From the NCBI GenBank assembly GCA_963653425.1, contig CAVJWC010000001.1:248001-312000 (forward strand): a DNA stretch of 64,000 nt, in the 5' to 3' direction. The position numbers were made by a program, and so were the translations under genes. Origin of the DNA: UMGS692 sp963653425 (GTDB lineage: Bacteria; Bacillota; Clostridia; Christensenellales; CAG-314). The notes under the pieces were generated by a model that did not search any database, was not told where the DNA came from, and saw only the letters and a list, made by a program, of their open reading frames with translations. Of this stretch, positions 62,194-64,000 are shown piece after piece. Position 1 is the first letter of the stretch. Every line of letters begins with the position of its first letter.

Positions 62194-62222
62194 TTCCGTT
62201 CGTTCTCTACGGTATTTTACGG
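62194..62222 (-). repeat. Partial third copy of the interspersed repeat
   Basis: The minus strand reads CCGTAAAATACCGTAGAGAACGAACGGAA. It shares GAGAACGAACGGAA exactly with copy A (2786-2842), and with one gap also CCGTAAAA-TA-CG. Confidence 0.5.
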
Positions 62223-62268
62223 TAACCGACGATAAAGAACGGAAAGCCGATAACGGGTTTTCAGAGTT

Positions 62269-64000
62269 TTAGTCTTCCTTTTTCTTTCTTACGAAAAGAA
62301 CGGGAACGAGAGCTACGAGAGCGAAAATTCCGAGAGCGGAAACCACTTCGCCGCCGCAACTGCTTGCTTTTGCGAGCTCGCTCTGAAGCTGAGCTATTTT
62401 TGCGTTAAGAGATTCGATGGACTTTTTAAGTTCGGCGTTCGTCGATTCGAGACTGCCTTTTTCCGCTTTGAGAGCGTCGAGAGAAGCCTGTAATTCTTCG
62501 AGCTGTTTCTTTATGGCGTTTCTGTCTGCCGTCGTTTCTTTAAGCTGTTTTTCGGCTTCGTCGAGTTCAGCCTGAAGTTTCTCGATTTCCGTTCCGCGAA
62601 CGGTATAATCGGTTTCGGACTTTTTAACCAGTTCGACGTCGCCGTACTTTCCGTAAACTTCTGTTTCGATGTTTATAATGTCGCCGAATTTTACGTTTTC
62701 TACTACGTAGTAGCCTTCGGTTAATGTAAGTTCTTTGCCGTCAGCCTTTACCGTGTACTTCTGAGCGTAGAAGAAATCGGGTACAGAGATGTAAAGGTTG
62801 CCTTCGTTTTCGGTTAAAGTTACTTCGAGCGCGGGCATATCTTCTACGGAAACGCCTTTAACTTCCGCGAAATAACCCGAAATAGCCGAGAACTGTTCTT
62901 TGTCGCCTACGTAAAGAATTGCGTCTTCGGCAATGCCTTTGAACCAATCGCCTTCGGGACTGAAGAAGTCGGAACCGAACGTAGGAGCGTTGCCTGCGAA
63001 CATTACGTCTTTAAGGGAGGAACAGTTAATGAATATAGCCGACTGAACGTTGAGTACCGAAGAGGGAATAATTACCGACTGAAGAGAAATGCAACCGTCG
63101 AAAGCGTTCTTTTCGATAGAAGCAACCGTTTCGAAAATAACTACCTTTTTAAGGTTGACGCACTTTTCGAAAATATACTGCGGGATAACCGTAGTTCCTT
63201 CGGGGAATACGAATTCGGTAAGACCTACGCAACCTCTGAAGAGCGAGAACGCTCCCGAAAGATTTGCGCCTTCTTTAAGGTTGAATTCGGTAAGAGAAGT
63301 ACAGTTGTAGAATACCGATCCGCCGTAACTTTCGATATATTCGAGGTTTACGCTCTTAAGGTTGGTGCAGTTCTGGAATGCTCCGTAGGGAAGAGATTTA
63401 ACGGTCGAAGGAAGTTTAACCGTTTCTACGGAAGAGTTTCTGAATCCGCCGTAAGGAAGAGAGGTAACGCCTTCGGGAATAATAACGTTCCTGACTTTAA
63501 GTCCGCTGAAAGCGTTATCGGGGATGGTCGTGATACCTTCGGGTATAGCGAGAGTTTCGACTTCGAGAGCCGCGGGTATCAAAACGAGCTGAGTCATGTC
63601 TTTGTTGTAAACGATACCGTCTACCACTTTGTAATATTCGTTTTCGGGATCGATAGTTATGCTTGCAACGTTGGGACAAGAATTGAACATACTGCCGTTG
63701 ATGTAGCTTATGCTCCTGGGAAGGCTTAAAGATTTAAGCGCGGGAAGATCCGCAAAGGTGTAACCGTTGATTCTTTCAACGCCTTCGGGAATAATGATTT
63801 CTTCGAGGCTGTGGCAACCGTATACGGGAGCGGAAGGAATAACGTTGACGCCTGCGGAGAATCTTATGGAAACGAGATTCAGGCACTGCTGAGCGATACC
63901 CGTATCAAGATAGGTTACGGTATCTGGAATGTAAAGGGAAACGAGACCGCTGTCTGCAAAAGCCCAACCGCCTATCGAAGTAACGTTTTTAAGGTCGATG
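62269..64000 (-). CDS. BspA-type LRR surface protein with Cys-Gly-Gly C-terminal sorting-like tail, 5' end beyond window
   Basis: The frame is open to the right edge, so the N-terminus is missing; 576 codons are visible. LRR_5 repeats (for example VVIFETVASIEKNAFDGCISLQSVIIPSSVLNVQSAIF) fill the first ~370 visible residues. They are followed by an Ig/InlB-like linker domain (VTLTENEGNLYISVPDFFYAQKYTVKADGKELTLTEGYYVVENVKFGD) and a ~65-residue coiled coil. The tail SSCGGEVVSALGIFALVALVPVLFVRKKKED has a Cys-Gly-Gly motif, a membrane span and a basic end. This resembles PEP-CTERM/GlyGly-CTERM-like sorting tails, though the matching processing enzyme is not known here. Probably a surface adhesin. 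Confidence 0.9.
   Translation of the reverse strand, partial: IDLKNVTSIGGWAFADSGLVSLYIPDTVTYLDTGIAQQCLNLVSIRFSAGVNVIPSAPVYGCHSLEEIIIPEGVERINGYTFADLPALKSLSLPRSISYINGSMFNSCPNVASITIDPENEYYKVVDGIVYNKDMTQLVLIPAALEVETLAIPEGITTIPDNAFSGLKVRNVIIPEGVTSLPYGGFRNSSVETVKLPSTVKSLPYGAFQNCTNLKSVNLEYIESYGGSVFYNCTSLTEFNLKEGANLSGAFSLFRGCVGLTEFVFPEGTTVIPQYIFEKCVNLKKVVIFETVASIEKNAFDGCISLQSVIIPSSVLNVQSAIFINCSSLKDVMFAGNAPTFGSDFFSPEGDWFKGIAEDAILYVGDKEQFSAISGYFAEVKGVSVEDMPALEVTLTENEGNLYISVPDFFYAQKYTVKADGKELTLTEGYYVVENVKFGDIINIETEVYGKYGDVELVKKSETDYTVRGTEIEKLQAELDEAEKQLKETTADRNAIKKQLEELQASLDALKAEKGSLESTNAELKKSIESLNAKIAQLQSELAKASSCGGEVVSALGIFALVALVPVLFVRKKKED

Larger units (their letters stand above)
61767..62268. other. 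Intergenic region rich in CTAAGGAA repeats and hairpins
   Basis: Between the two surface-protein genes. 61870-62100 is a T/C-rich (plus) degenerate repeat. A TCGGG-CCCGA hairpin (~62124-62138) and a GAGGGGAG / CTCCCCTC hairpin (62141-62165) follow and may terminate the LRR gene transcript. 62194-62222 is a partial third copy of the interspersed repeat. The subtilase promoter was not resolved. Confidence 0.55.

Overview
The window is 64 kb of a chromosome from a spore-forming anaerobe of the Bacillota, class Clostridia. The evidence is late sporulation genes (sigG, spoIIID, a YtxC-like gene, a coat-F-like gene), a class III ribonucleotide reductase activase, McsA/McsB protein arginine kinase, a valine T-box, argR-recN, mraZ-rsmH-ftsL-pbp, and infC-rpmI-rplT started from AUU. 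Base composition is moderate and most genes lie on the minus strand. No rRNA, tRNA, phage, transposase or CRISPR array was seen. The exact lineage cannot be fixed by eye.

Layout. 1-4 kb: a RadC-like protein cut by the window edge, a ferritin-like protein, sigG and a small acidic/aromatic ORF. 4-15 kb: trmL, addA and valS behind a T-box leader, then aroF (DAHP synthase), nrdG, a Cys-rich membrane peptide, spoIIID and a secreted Ntn-hydrolase. 15-22 kb: a 2094-residue lipoprotein joining a subtilisin-type protease to a long BspA-type leucine-rich-repeat tail. 22-36 kb: housekeeping genes (pyrG, aroK, aroQ, an MBL-fold ComEC-like protein, mrp, mcsB-mcsA, prs, ruvA, ruvC, yebC, a SpoU methylase, rplT-rpmI-infC, ytxC). 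36-39 kb: an 855-residue protein with a type IV pilin N-terminus and InlB-like repeats. 39-45 kb: aroC, aroA, aroB, aroE and an unknown gene. 45-53 kb: DUF4364, then a short dcw cluster, recN-argR and a TfoX-N protein. 53-64 kb: a coat-F-like protein, a BspA-type lipoprotein, a CNNM/CorC (HlyC family) gene, a 1589-residue subtilase with Big_2 domains, and a BspA-type surface protein running off the right edge.

The genes fit together in three ways. All seven shikimate-pathway steps (aroF, aroB, aroQ, aroE, aroK, aroA, aroC) lie in three loci inside the window. The sporulation genes are scattered singly. The large surface proteins (two subtilases, three BspA-type proteins, one giant pilin-like protein) suggest a cell that digests and binds proteins outside itself.

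The most interesting regulatory find is the leader of the CNNM/CorC gene. A near-consensus promoter is followed by a structured region, a ribosome-binding site and an unannotated 34-codon ORF starting M-D-S-D-G-D-G-N-P. A perfect 11-bp terminator hairpin lies inside that ORF. I propose translation-coupled attenuation, possibly magnesium-sensing, of a putative Mg2+ exporter. Other visible controls are a T-box (valS), an AUU start with a leader terminator (infC), an MraZ box over its promoter, and an ARG box upstream of argR.
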